Of a DNA stretch of 64,000 nt, positions 7,978 through 16,323 are shown piece after piece. The stretch comes from Arthrobacter jinronghuae (lineage in GTDB: Bacteria > Actinomycetota > Actinomycetes > Actinomycetales > Micrococcaceae), in the NCBI RefSeq assembly GCF_025244825.1, contig NZ_CP104263.1, positions 1,736,001 to 1,800,000 of the forward strand, given 5' to 3'. How positions within the stretch are numbered: position 1 is the stretch's first letter; every line of letters begins with the position of its first letter. A model generated the notes under the pieces. The model made no database searches, was not told the origin of the DNA, and saw nothing but the letters and a program-made list of their open reading frames with translations. A program made the position numbers and the translations under genes.

Positions 7978-8442
7978 TTGTTGAACCGATTCCAGGTTGT
8001 GCCGGCCAGCTATCTCATCTTCCAGTGCGGGGACCGGGTGCTGCTGCAGCTTCGGCAGGGCACCGGGTACATGGACGGCTACTGGGCCACGGCAGCTGCC
8101 GGACATGTGGAGGCGGGGGAATCGGCCGTGCAGGCCGCCGTGCGGGAGGCGCGGGAGGAACTCGGGATAGCGGTGGCGCCCGACGACATCGTCCCGCTGA
8201 CGTCCATGCACCGCACGCAGGAGGACACCGGGACTGCCGTGGACGAGCGGGTGGACTTCTTCTTCCTCTGCTCCGGTTGGTCGGGGGAGCCGCGCATCAT
8301 GGAGCCCGGCAAGGCGGCCCGGCTGGAATGGTTTTCCCTCGACGACCTGCCCGGCGCCGTCGTCCCGCATGAAAGGTTTGTTTTCGAGCGGTTGCGCAGC
8401 GGACTGCCGCCCATTGTCACTTTCGGGTTTGCGGACCTCTGA
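7978..8442 (+). CDS. Nudix hydrolase
   Basis: A 154-residue hydrolase of nucleoside diphosphates linked to another moiety. The Nudix box GHVEAGESAVQAAVREAREE followed by LG is complete, with the REAREE metal-binding glutamates. The TTG start has GAGGGG about nine bases upstream and no better start exists before the conserved N-terminus VVPASYLIFQ. It is followed 20 bases later by a second Nudix gene, so the two are probably co-transcribed. The substrate is not predictable. Confidence 0.88.
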   Translation: MLNRFQVVPASYLIFQCGDRVLLQLRQGTGYMDGYWATAAAGHVEAGESAVQAAVREAREELGIAVAPDDIVPLTSMHRTQEDTGTAVDERVDFFFLCSGWSGEPRIMEPGKAARLEWFSLDDLPGAVVPHERFVFERLRSGLPPIVTFGFADL

Positions 8443-8462
8443 GCCTTCGAGGGGAGAGCCAC

Positions 8463-8933
8463 ATGATTTCCAGTGCAGGGATCCTGCTGTATCGGCGCGG
8501 TACCGAGGGCCTGGAAGTGTGGATCGGCCATATGGGCGGCCCGTTCTGGGCGCGGAAGGACGAGCACGCCTGGTCTCTTCCCAAGGGGGAGTACCAGCCG
8601 GAGGAAGAACCGCTGGCGGCCGCGCTGCGGGAGTTCGCCGAGGAGATGGGCGCGCAGGCCCCGGAGGCCGAGTACCTGCTGCTGGGCAGTTTCCGGCAGT
8701 CGGCGCAAAAGACCGTGACGGTTTTCACTGCGGAGGCGGAGTTCGCTCCGGAGCGGATCGAGAGCAACACGTTCGAGTTGGAATGGCCGCGGGGATCGGG
8801 CACCGTTCGCGAGTATCCGGAGATCGACCGGGCCGGCTGGTTTCCGGAGGCTGTGGCACGCACGAAGCTGGTCAAGGGGCAGGCCCAGGTGCTGGACGCA
8901 CTGCTTCGGGTGCTGGCGGAGGAGGGGAGCTAG
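8463..8933 (+). CDS. Nudix hydrolase (diadenosine polyphosphate/NTP type)
   Basis: A 156-residue Nudix protein starting MISSAGILLYRR. Its Nudix box GEYQPEEEPLAAALREFAEE is followed by MG. The WSLPKGEY lead and the C-terminal WFPEAVARTKLVKGQ helix are typical of a predicted NUDIX family with an EGPP-like phosphatase role. ATG start with GAGGGGAG ahead. It sits directly after the other Nudix gene but is not closely related to it, so it is not a simple duplication. Confidence 0.88.
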   Translation: MISSAGILLYRRGTEGLEVWIGHMGGPFWARKDEHAWSLPKGEYQPEEEPLAAALREFAEEMGAQAPEAEYLLLGSFRQSAQKTVTVFTAEAEFAPERIESNTFELEWPRGSGTVREYPEIDRAGWFPEAVARTKLVKGQAQVLDALLRVLAEEGS

Positions 8934-8953
8934 CGGGGCTGCCTGGCGCCCGG

Positions 8954-9002
8954 TGTACAGGTAACGGGGTTATCCGGTGCTCTTAGCCCCGTTACCTGTA
9001 CA
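8954..9002. repeat. Dispersed hairpin repeat, copy 1
   Basis: Perfect 16-bp inverted repeat: TGTACAGGTAACGGGG (8954-8969) with its complement at 8987-9002. The 17-base loop contains TTATCCGGTGCTC. The reverse complement of that core, GAGCACCGGATAA, forms the centre of the hairpin at 21250-21296, which also has GTACAGATAACGG arms. The two are therefore members of one family in opposite orientation. It lies between convergent genes and may also act as a terminator. Confidence 0.85.
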
Positions 9003-9015
9003 TCAGCTGTCCGGA

Positions 9016-9765
9016 CTAGCCCTGCAGACCCCGGGTGTAGGTGACCAACGCGTCGCGGACATACTTCGCACCCGATTCGAATGCACGGGTGTAGTTGGCC
9101 CCGAACCGGTTATCAGCCACATACATTTCCGCGAGGCCGATCAGCATCTCCGGATCGGGCTCCTTCCGGGTACCGGCTGCGATCCATTCAGCATGCCGCC
9201 GTGCGAGTTCCTGCGCTTCGGCGCTCGCAGGCGCCAGCCCCCGCCGCTGGGCCTCGTCCCACGCGTCCTGCAGTGCTGCATGTTCCGCGGAGAAGCCGAG
9301 CTTCCCGGCGTCGTCCAGGGAACGCCACCACTGGTCGGACTCGGCGTACGCCTCCGAGCCCCAGCGTTCTTCCACCTCCTCGCGGTACTGCGTGTGGTCA
9401 AAACCTTCGAACATTTTTTCCGCCATGATTTCCTCATCTCCTTTCAGGGCCTTCAACGTCGAGCGCACTGCACGTATCTGTGTGTGCAGCCGGGCCTGTT
9501 CGTCCTGGAGATACACCAAATGCGCCGCCAAAGCAGCGGCATCATCCTGCTGGCCTTCCAACACCTGCCCGATCTGCGGCAGGCCCATCCCGAGTTGGCG
9601 CAGCAGCAGGATCCGCTGCAACCGGACCAGTGCTGCCCGGTCGTAATACCGGTAGCCGTTGGCGCCGACCCGTGAGGGGGCCAGCAGCCCGATGCTGTCG
9701 TAGTGGCGCAGGGTCCGGGAGGTTGTCCCGGCCAGTTTCGCCACGTCCGCAATGGACCAGTCCAT
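9016..9765 (-). CDS. MerR-family regulator with TipAS-type effector domain
   Basis: A 249-residue transcriptional activator. Residues 1-70 are the MerR winged helix (WSIADVAKLAGTTSRTLRHY, DSIGLLAPSR). A coiled-coil dimer helix follows, then a TipAS domain with hallmarks FDHTQYREEVEERWG and ADNRFGANYTRAFESG. TipAS domains bind thiopeptide antibiotics or other hydrophobic drugs. The start chosen is ATG 9765 with AAGGAG upstream; a longer frame exists but would run through the promoter. It is probably autoregulated from the MerR-type promoter at 9791-9820. Confidence 0.9.
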   Translation of the reverse strand: MDWSIADVAKLAGTTSRTLRHYDSIGLLAPSRVGANGYRYYDRAALVRLQRILLLRQLGMGLPQIGQVLEGQQDDAAALAAHLVYLQDEQARLHTQIRAVRSTLKALKGDEEIMAEKMFEGFDHTQYREEVEERWGSEAYAESDQWWRSLDDAGKLGFSAEHAALQDAWDEAQRRGLAPASAEAQELARRHAEWIAAGTRKEPDPEMLIGLAEMYVADNRFGANYTRAFESGAKYVRDALVTYTRGLQG

Positions 9766-9790
9766 GGTGCTCCTTCTCGACCCCACCAAC

Positions 9791-9820
9791 CCTAGAAGTT
9801 GACGCTGCGGCAAGGTCAAG
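9791..9820 (-). promoter_or_regulatory. MerR-type promoter/operator
   Basis: Read on the minus strand: TTGACC, a 19-base spacer, then TAGGGT. The unusually long spacer holds the inverted repeat TTGAC-N11-GTCAA overlapping the -35 box. A 19-bp spacer with a centred dyad is the signature of MerR-activated promoters. It lies directly before the MerR gene. Confidence 0.7.
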
Positions 9821-9823
9821 GAA

Positions 9824-10195
9824 CTAGTGGGTAACCGTCGTCTGCTGATACAGGGCCAGCCGGATCCGCCCGTCGACGAGACAGTAAACGCTGGACATCA
9901 ACGCCTCGAACGGCTCCTGCCCGGCGCGGTGCGCAGCCGCACGGTAAACCAGCGCTGCTGCGCCGGTGCTTGCCGCCACCACGTGTTCATCCGTGATGCG
10001 GTAGGAAGTCCACGGCGGCGCCGCGTTGAGGGTAGCGGCGATAGTGGAACGGTCCAGCACCATGCCGTTGACCAGGACCATCACGGCATCCGGAGTCATA
10101 AGCCCACCGTAGAAGTCTCCGCCCTGTCCGCGGCACAGCGACTGCCAGCCGAGGTGTTCGCGCTCGAGCAGGTTGGCGAGGGTGAGGTCATTCAT
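9824..10195 (-). CDS. NTF2-like / DUF4440 family protein
   Basis: A 123-residue protein with the cone-fold pattern of NTF2-like proteins: an N-terminal helix (LLEREHLGWQSLCRG), FYGGLMTPDAVMVLVNGMVLD (in two strands), then YRITDEHVVAASTGAAALVYR, ending in LALYQQTTV. The fold is used both by enzymes and by small-molecule-binding proteins, so no function is assigned. It lies upstream of the MerR gene on the same strand, with the MerR promoter in between. Confidence 0.72.
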   Translation of the reverse strand: MNDLTLANLLEREHLGWQSLCRGQGGDFYGGLMTPDAVMVLVNGMVLDRSTIAATLNAAPPWTSYRITDEHVVAASTGAAALVYRAAAHRAGQEPFEALMSSVYCLVDGRIRLALYQQTTVTH

Positions 10196-10396
10196 CTGCC
10201 GAGGCTAGCTTCAGGGGCGATGCCCGGCAACGGGCACGGTGGTCAGGCGCGACACGTGGCGGTCAGGCAGGCGACGGGCACAGGTATCGGCGATCCGGAC
10301 GCAGCCGGGCGCACTGCTATATCCGCAGCCCCGCACGGCGGCTACCCTCAAACGGTAGGGCGAATCCCGACTCAGGCTCAGCTGGGAGGTGTGTCC

Positions 10397-11806
10397 ATGT
10401 CGGCACATGCGATGGAATCCGATTCCCGGCCCCAGAGGCGCGGAGACGGCCGGCACTCGTATTGGTCCCCGCGGTTCTGGCTCCTGCCGCTGCTGGTGCT
10501 TCTGCTGCTGGGCGGTGCCGGCACGGCCCTGTACATCGGCGGTCTCGGCAGTCCGGGGGACCACCTTAAGCACTTTCCGTTGGCCGTGGTCAACCAGGAC
10601 AGGGGTGCGACGCCGGCCGACGGGGGCAGCCCGGAGAACCTCGGGCAGAACATCACGGACCAGATGCAGCAGGGCTTCGCGCAAAACGACGAAATCGATC
10701 TGCGTGTCCTGTCCTGGGACGACGCCCAGGAGCAGCTGCGCAAGGGGCAGATCCACGGCGCCGTCGTTATCCCCGAGTCCTTTTCGGCTGACGCCCTGGG
10801 GCTGGTGAGCGGTGCATTGACGGACACGGAAGTTACGCGGCCGTCCATCACCGTCTACTCGAACCCGTTGGCCGGGCCACTGGCGAGCAGCTTGGCGACG
10901 TCCGCCGTCGACCCGGCGCTCGAACAGGCCAACACCGGCCTGGGGGAGCAGTTGACCTCCGCCGCAGAGGAAGCGCAGACGGAAGCCCGGGCGGAACAAC
11001 AGCGCGAGCTCGGGGAGCTGGGCCTGCCGGCAGAGGTGCAGCAGCAGGTGGCACCAACCGTGGACGGCACATCAACGGACCTGCTCCGGGCTCCGATCTC
11101 TCTCATCACCACCGCCTATGAAACCCCGCCGGAAGGTTCCGCCCTTGGCATGGGTGCGTTCTTCTACTCCGTGCTGCTGATGGTGGTGGGCGTCAGTGGT
11201 TCCGTAGCCATCCACTTCCTGGTGGATTCGCGGCTCGGAGTGGCGCCGGTCGAAATGGGGCCGCGGTTCTCCCTGGGGCCGAGGGTGCAGCCTGCCCGCT
11301 GGAAAACCTATCTGATCAAGTGGGGCATCGTTGTCCTGGGCGCCCTCCCGACGGCGGGCTTCATGATGTGGGTGGCCTCCGCCGTCGGGATGCCGATCCC
11401 GCACGGCGGCTGGTTCTTCCTCACCACCTGGCTGTCCATTGTCACGGTATCGGCCGTCACCACGGCGCTGATCACCCTGTTCGGCAGCATCGGCATGGTG
11501 CTCTCGCTGATCTACGTGGTGTTTATGGGCCTGCCTGCCGCGACCGGAGTGGTGCCGCTGGAGGCCCTGCCGGGGTTCTTCACGTTCATTGCCCGCGGCG
11601 AGCCGCTCTACCACATGACCATGGCCAACCGGGCGGTCCTGTACTTTGACGCCGAAGGTGACGCGGGCCTGCAGAGCGGGATCATCGGCATGCTCATCCT
11701 CATACTCATAGCCGTTGCGGTCGCCATGATCTTCGCGGTGCTTTATGACCGGAAGTTCGGCCGCCGCCAGGCAGAGCTGGCGGGTAGTCCCGGCGGGCAG
11801 CCCTAG
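10397..11806 (+). CDS. ABC-2/DUF3533-like membrane protein (YhgE/Pip-type)
   Basis: A 469-residue membrane protein. A TM helix at about residues 27-50 is followed by a large extracytoplasmic region (about 50-250) with FPLAVVNQDRGA and IHGAVVIPESFSADAL, typical of YhgE/Pip and ABC-2 permease exporters. Five to six further TM segments follow. The ATG at 10397 has GGGAGGT seven bases upstream. A TetR gene runs convergently after it, and a related duplicated protein lies beyond. A role in export of hydrophobic compounds is likely, but no ATPase gene is adjacent. Confidence 0.75.
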   Translation: MSAHAMESDSRPQRRGDGRHSYWSPRFWLLPLLVLLLLGGAGTALYIGGLGSPGDHLKHFPLAVVNQDRGATPADGGSPENLGQNITDQMQQGFAQNDEIDLRVLSWDDAQEQLRKGQIHGAVVIPESFSADALGLVSGALTDTEVTRPSITVYSNPLAGPLASSLATSAVDPALEQANTGLGEQLTSAAEEAQTEARAEQQRELGELGLPAEVQQQVAPTVDGTSTDLLRAPISLITTAYETPPEGSALGMGAFFYSVLLMVVGVSGSVAIHFLVDSRLGVAPVEMGPRFSLGPRVQPARWKTYLIKWGIVVLGALPTAGFMMWVASAVGMPIPHGGWFFLTTWLSIVTVSAVTTALITLFGSIGMVLSLIYVVFMGLPAATGVVPLEALPGFFTFIARGEPLYHMTMANRAVLYFDAEGDAGLQSGIIGMLILILIAVAVAMIFAVLYDRKFGRRQAELAGSPGGQP

Positions 11807-11817
11807 AGCCGGCAGCC

Positions 11818-12480
11818 CTAAAGCAGGTAGACCGGGGACGGCTGCGGAAGGAAGTCGCCGGGGTGGGTTACCGGAGCGGACAGCATTCCGGCGCACGAAT
11901 CGATGAGGAAGTAGCCCACCCCGGTCCAGTTCGGGGTCTCGGCTCCGTCTTGGATGCGTGCCTCGTACTCCGCGCAGACCCCGATGGTCATGGTGCCCAG
12001 GATCCACGAACGGCCGTGCAGGACAGCGGGGGCGAGGTCCCCGACCGCGGCCTGGGTCCTGCGGATCAGGTCCTCGCTGACGGGGTTGGCCACGGCCGAC
12101 CGCTGAAGTACGGATTGCATGGACGGCACCGCACGCATCTGGTGCAGGAAACGCGCCCGCCAGCTCGGCACCGGCAGGGATGCCAGGTGGTCCACCCAGG
12201 GCAGGACCAGGCAGGCCAGGAGGTCGCGGAGCCCGGCGCCGTCGTCCAGCTGTTCCGTGAGCACCGCACGGCGGCGGTGGGTGTCCTCGAGATGGCGGGT
12301 GATCAAGGCTTCCAGCAGTTCATCCCGGCCGCCGAAGTGATAGGCGACGGCGGAATGGTTGGCAGTTCCGGCATGCTCGGCGATGCGGCGGTTGGACACG
12401 GCGTCGATGCCGTAGCGGGCAAACAGCTCTTCGGCGGCATCGAGCAGGGTTTCGCGTGCCTTCGCACCGTGCTGTCCCAT
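11818..12480 (-). CDS. TetR-family transcriptional regulator
   Basis: A 220-residue regulator. The helix-turn-helix (LFARYGIDAVSNRRIAEHAG, then HSAVAYHFGG) occupies about residues 20-55. The C-terminal region resembles the ligand domain of TetR proteins that have a PsrA-like or DUF C-terminal. ATG start with AAGGGA upstream. A palindrome at 12526-12543 lies between this gene and the divergent 717-residue membrane protein, so it probably represses itself and that gene. Confidence 0.9.
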   Translation of the reverse strand: MGQHGAKARETLLDAAEELFARYGIDAVSNRRIAEHAGTANHSAVAYHFGGRDELLEALITRHLEDTHRRRAVLTEQLDDGAGLRDLLACLVLPWVDHLASLPVPSWRARFLHQMRAVPSMQSVLQRSAVANPVSEDLIRRTQAAVGDLAPAVLHGRSWILGTMTIGVCAEYEARIQDGAETPNWTGVGYFLIDSCAGMLSAPVTHPGDFLPQPSPVYLL

Positions 12481-12525
12481 GTGCGTTCCCTTGTGTCGGC
12501 GTTGATGCGGCTTCGATTATCTAAT

Positions 12526-12543
12526 TTACGCCACATGGCGTAA
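12526..12543. promoter_or_regulatory. Palindromic TetR operator
   Basis: TTACGCC-N4-GGCGTAA is a perfect 7-bp dyad in the 157-base gap between divergent TetR and membrane-protein genes. Position and symmetry fit the operator of the adjacent TetR protein. Confidence 0.75.
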
Positions 12544-12637
12544 TTTTGACGAGTTGGTCCCACAGACCCCGCCTTGACGATCGCGTCGACGCGCACTTCG
12601 CACCATCACCCATGAATTCAGCTACAGGAGCACGTCC

Positions 12638-14791
12638 TTGACCAGTACTTCCCCGACATCCCCAGGTTCTCCGCCGGATACGGATCCAGCAGGAGAAACC
12701 CCGGCGCCGTCGTCGGACGCCGAGGGCCTTGCCGCGGCCAAACGCGCAAAGGCCGAGAAGATCGGCCGTTATGTCGCCATGTTCCTGATGCCGTTGCTGA
12801 TGGTTTCCATGCTGGTGGGCGGCTACCTCGCCGCCATGCACGCACCTGTTCCGAACAACATGCCCATTGCCGTCACGGGTTCCGGCCAGCAGGCGGACCG
12901 CTTCGCCGACGCACTGGAATCCGCCGATCCCGACGCCGTCGACGTCCGCGTGGTGGAATCCGACGCCGAAGCGCGCCAGCTGATCCTGGACCGCGAAGTC
13001 TCGGGTGCAGTGTCGCTGAATGAGGGCACTGCCTCGGTTTATACCGCAAGTGCTGCCGGCGCCTCGCAGTCCAGCACCGTCACGGCGCTGCTGGCCCCGC
13101 AGGTCCTGGGACAGGGCCTGGTCCTGCAGTCCGAGGACCTCGCCCCGCTGCCGGACCATGACATGGCCGGACTGGGCGCAATGTTCCTGACCACGGCCCT
13201 GATGCTGGCCGGCTACATGCCGCTGAGCCTGGTCCTTTCCAACTCACCCGAACTGCTTCGCTTCCGCCGCTTCGTTCCCCTGCTTGCCGGCTGGGCAGCA
13301 CTGATCGCCGCTCTCGTCTGGGCCGTCACGGGACCGATGCTCGGCGTCGTCGAGGGACACTCCGCCGCCGTGCTGGGGATCTCGTGGCTGACGGTTTTCG
13401 CCGTCGGCAGCGTCCAGCTGTTCCTCACCCGGATCCTTGGCCCAATGGCCGTCCTTGCCGGCATGCTGTTCCTGATGGTGCTGGGCGTTCCCGCCTCCAA
13501 CATGAGCATGTCGGTCCACACCATGCCGGGTCTCTACCCGTACCTCCACAGCTTCCTGCCTGCGGCCGCCACCGGTGAATCGCTGCGTTCGTTCCTGTAC
13601 TTCGACGGCAACGGCGCCGGTCCCCACCTGCTGGTGCTCGTGATCGGTGCGGTGGCGGCCCTGCTGCTCACCCTCATCCTTGATGCAGTCAAGCGCCGCC
13701 GCAAGCCCAATGCTGCTCCGCCGGCAATCAACGTCGCCTCGCTGCACGGCGGGCCGCGCCCGAAGACCCGCCGCTGGCGCTACGGCACCCTGGCCTTCTT
13801 CCCGCTGGCCATGGTCACGATGATGCTCTCGTTTATGCTGGGCGCGATGTACGAGCCGACGCCGCGGGACATGCCCGTCGCCGTCGTCGGCTCCACCGCG
13901 CAACAGGCGGAGCAGGCGGTGTCCGGCCTGGACGAAAACATGTCCGGGCTCTTTGACCTGCGTGCGATGGATAACGCTGACGACGCCCGCGAGCAGGTAC
14001 GGGACCGGACCGTTGTCGGCGCCTATGTCCTGCCTTCGGCCGAAAACCCCACTGCCACGCTCATCACCAACGAGGCCGGCGGCATGAGCCAGCAGCAGGT
14101 CCTCACCTCGGTGTTCGGCCAGGTCTCCGCGGGACAGCAAATGGAGATGGCACATGACAATGTTGCTCCGCTGAAGGATTCGGACTCCATGGGCATGGCC
14201 ACCATGTACCTGGCGATGGGCTGGATCATGGCCGGGTTCATGATCATTGTGGTCGGCTCGACGGCGGCTCCGGCCAGCCGTCCGCTACGCATGCTGCTCC
14301 CCATCGTCGCGGCCTGGGCCGTCGGTATGTCGGCCTTCCTCTGGGTCATCGCCGACGTCTTCGTCGGGGCGATTGACGGGCACTTCCTTCCGCTTTGGGG
14401 AGCCGGCGCCGTCGCTATTTTCTGCGTCGCCATGTTCACCACGGTCTTCGAACGGTTCATGGGGATGCTCGCGATCCTTCCGGTGATCGGCATCCTGATG
14501 TTCCTCGGCGTACCCGCCTCCGGTGCGGCAATGTCCATCTACATGGAACCGGAGATCTTCCGCTTCCTGCACGAGGTGCTGCCGATGCCGGCCGCTGTGG
14601 AGTCGATCCGCTCGATCCTGTACTTCGGCTCGGATACCGTCTGGTCCCACCTGCTGACCCTCGGTATCTGGGGTGCAGCCTCATTGGCAGCGGTGGCCGT
14701 TATCGACCACTTCAAGCCGCCGCGCACCGAGGGGCACCCGGTCGACGGTGATGCCCCGGTTGAGCAGGAACGGGTTCCCGCAGGCGTCTAG
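12638..14791 (+). CDS. Large membrane protein made of two tandem DUF3533/ABC-2-like modules
   Basis: A 717-residue integral membrane protein with an internal duplication. Residues about 45-355 and 385-690 repeat the same plan: a TM helix, an extracytoplasmic region (NNMPIAVTGS... and RDMPVAVVGS...), then several TM helices containing paired motifs FLMVLGVPASNMSMS / LMFLGVPASGAAMS, and SLRSFLYFDGNG / SIRSILYFGSDT. The N-terminus is Pro/Ser/Thr-rich. TTG start with CAGGAG seven bases upstream. A divergent TetR gene and palindromic operator point to inducible control. Probably an exporter or envelope protein; the fusion may make one chain do the work of a dimer. Confidence 0.78.
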   Translation: MTSTSPTSPGSPPDTDPAGETPAPSSDAEGLAAAKRAKAEKIGRYVAMFLMPLLMVSMLVGGYLAAMHAPVPNNMPIAVTGSGQQADRFADALESADPDAVDVRVVESDAEARQLILDREVSGAVSLNEGTASVYTASAAGASQSSTVTALLAPQVLGQGLVLQSEDLAPLPDHDMAGLGAMFLTTALMLAGYMPLSLVLSNSPELLRFRRFVPLLAGWAALIAALVWAVTGPMLGVVEGHSAAVLGISWLTVFAVGSVQLFLTRILGPMAVLAGMLFLMVLGVPASNMSMSVHTMPGLYPYLHSFLPAAATGESLRSFLYFDGNGAGPHLLVLVIGAVAALLLTLILDAVKRRRKPNAAPPAINVASLHGGPRPKTRRWRYGTLAFFPLAMVTMMLSFMLGAMYEPTPRDMPVAVVGSTAQQAEQAVSGLDENMSGLFDLRAMDNADDAREQVRDRTVVGAYVLPSAENPTATLITNEAGGMSQQQVLTSVFGQVSAGQQMEMAHDNVAPLKDSDSMGMATMYLAMGWIMAGFMIIVVGSTAAPASRPLRMLLPIVAAWAVGMSAFLWVIADVFVGAIDGHFLPLWGAGAVAIFCVAMFTTVFERFMGMLAILPVIGILMFLGVPASGAAMSIYMEPEIFRFLHEVLPMPAAVESIRSILYFGSDTVWSHLLTLGIWGAASLAAVAVIDHFKPPRTEGHPVDGDAPVEQERVPAGV

Positions 14792-14811
14792 CCCGCGTCA
14801 AGGAGAAACCG

Positions 14812-14850
14812 GCCGTGGACCGCTGCACTTGCAGCGGTCCACGGCTGTTT
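14812..14850 (+). terminator. Terminator after the duplicated membrane protein
   Basis: A 15-bp perfect stem (GCCGTGGACCGCTGC at 14812-14826 with 14831-14845) and a four-base loop, followed by TGTTT. It lies 20 bases after the stop, and a convergent MFS gene ends just beyond. Confidence 0.8.
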
Positions 14851-14859
14851 AAGCGCACC

Positions 14860-16095
14860 TCACGGAGCCGTGGACTGCGGGACCTCCACCGGTTCGAAGA
14901 CCCTGCTCGTCCGGGAAAAGCGAATGTAGGCGATGCAGGCGATTTCAAGTGCTCCGCCGATGATGAGCACTGCCTTGGCGGCACTGAGTTGGTCCATTCC
15001 GCCCACCGTTGCCAGTGCATCCACCAGCACGCCGCCCAGCAGGACTGCCACCGGGAAGAGGCCCTGGCCGAGGAGCCGCCGGCAGCCGAAGACGATGCCC
15101 TGGATCTGAACCGGTGTCCGTTCCTGCCACAGCGCCGTCAGCGGGGCATTGGTGGCCTGCACCATCGCATTCCGCAGAAACATCCCCGGGATGACGAGCC
15201 AGAGGGTCGGCGCCACCACCACCAGCGCGCGGCCGAACAGCGACCCCAGGAACGTTGAGCCGCAGACGAGGTTGGTCCGGGAAACGGAGGTGCCGAATCT
15301 GGCGACCAGGGCAGCGCCGGCCATCAGGCCCAGGGCACTGGCGATATTGCTTGCGGAAAGATTCCATTCCGGTGTTCCGGTGCCCGGAAAGGAGAGGATA
15401 AAGACAATTACCACCGGTACGCAGAGGCCGCCGGCAAAATTGTAGACCGCAAAGGCGAGTTGGAGCCGCAGTAAATCACGGCGCTCATTGATGAACCGGA
15501 AACCGGCTTTCACCTTGCCGCCGAAATACTGTACTTTCCGTGCCCGCGGTTCCTCCGCCGGCCAGGGGAGCAGAAGTACCAGCGCGGCCCCCGCAACGCT
15601 CAGTACGGCGTCGGCCAGGAAGACTGCGACGGGTATCCCGAGCGAATACAGGACGGCACCCAACAGCGGACCGAGCAGCACGGGAGCTGAATCAATGAGT
15701 CCGAGCATTCCGTTGACCTTGGTCAGATCCTTTTCGGTTCGCAGCACCCGGACCGATGCCTGCAGGGTAAGGGCCAAGGCGGTGGAACAGATGGCAGTGA
15801 CAAAAACGAAAACGAGCATCAGGGCCGTGCTGTGGATGGCGGTCGCCCAGGCCATGGCAGCCATGGCGGCGGCGTTGGCGGTGTTGACCGTGCAGATGGC
15901 GGTACGGCGGGAAAAGAGGTCGGTCAGCCCGCCGATCAACGGGGCCAGGTAGATGGCGGCTGCCGCTCCCAGGAACGTGGAAACGGCAAGGACCGCGGCG
16001 CTGGCGGAATTTTCAAAAAGGACCAGGGAAACGGCGAGTGAAGAAGCAGAACCGACTATTGCGAGAAGAGCTTGGATTGTCCAAAGCGCGGACAA
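14860..16095 (-). CDS. MFS transporter (macrolide-efflux-like)
   Basis: A membrane protein of about 411 residues with twelve hydrophobic segments. It contains LAPLIGGLTDLFSRRTAI (TM2-3 loop), TMs rich in Ala/Val, and LWQERTPVQIQGIVFGCRRL near the C-terminus, as in MefA-type and related MFS exporters. The start is uncertain. TTG at 16095 is the first standard start in the conserved region, but GAAGGG six bases before ATC 16125 would give MSDTQKNSSTLSALW, a more natural N-terminus. Its base composition looks slightly lower in GC than its neighbours. It diverges from the carboxypeptidase gene. Confidence 0.8.
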   Translation of the reverse strand: MSALWTIQALLAIVGSASSLAVSLVLFENSASAAVLAVSTFLGAAAAIYLAPLIGGLTDLFSRRTAICTVNTANAAAMAAMAWATAIHSTALMLVFVFVTAICSTALALTLQASVRVLRTEKDLTKVNGMLGLIDSAPVLLGPLLGAVLYSLGIPVAVFLADAVLSVAGAALVLLLPWPAEEPRARKVQYFGGKVKAGFRFINERRDLLRLQLAFAVYNFAGGLCVPVVIVFILSFPGTGTPEWNLSASNIASALGLMAGAALVARFGTSVSRTNLVCGSTFLGSLFGRALVVVAPTLWLVIPGMFLRNAMVQATNAPLTALWQERTPVQIQGIVFGCRRLLGQGLFPVAVLLGGVLVDALATVGGMDQLSAAKAVLIIGGALEIACIAYIRFSRTSRVFEPVEVPQSTAP

Positions 16096-16323
16096 TGTGG
16101 AGCTGTTTTTCTGGGTGTCGCTGATGATGGTCCCTTCGGCGCTGCGGTACGGAAAAGGAAGCGGCCGCCTAAATTTACCGTTAGGTTTCAGCGGAAACAA
16201 GGTCGGTCTATGCAGAGTTTTTAGGCATTTATCTGTGCGTGACCGGGGTGAAGCGTCGAACCTACGCGTCGATCCTCCCGGACCGGCCGCAGCTATGGGA
16301 AAGTGGGAGGGGAGGGAAGACCA

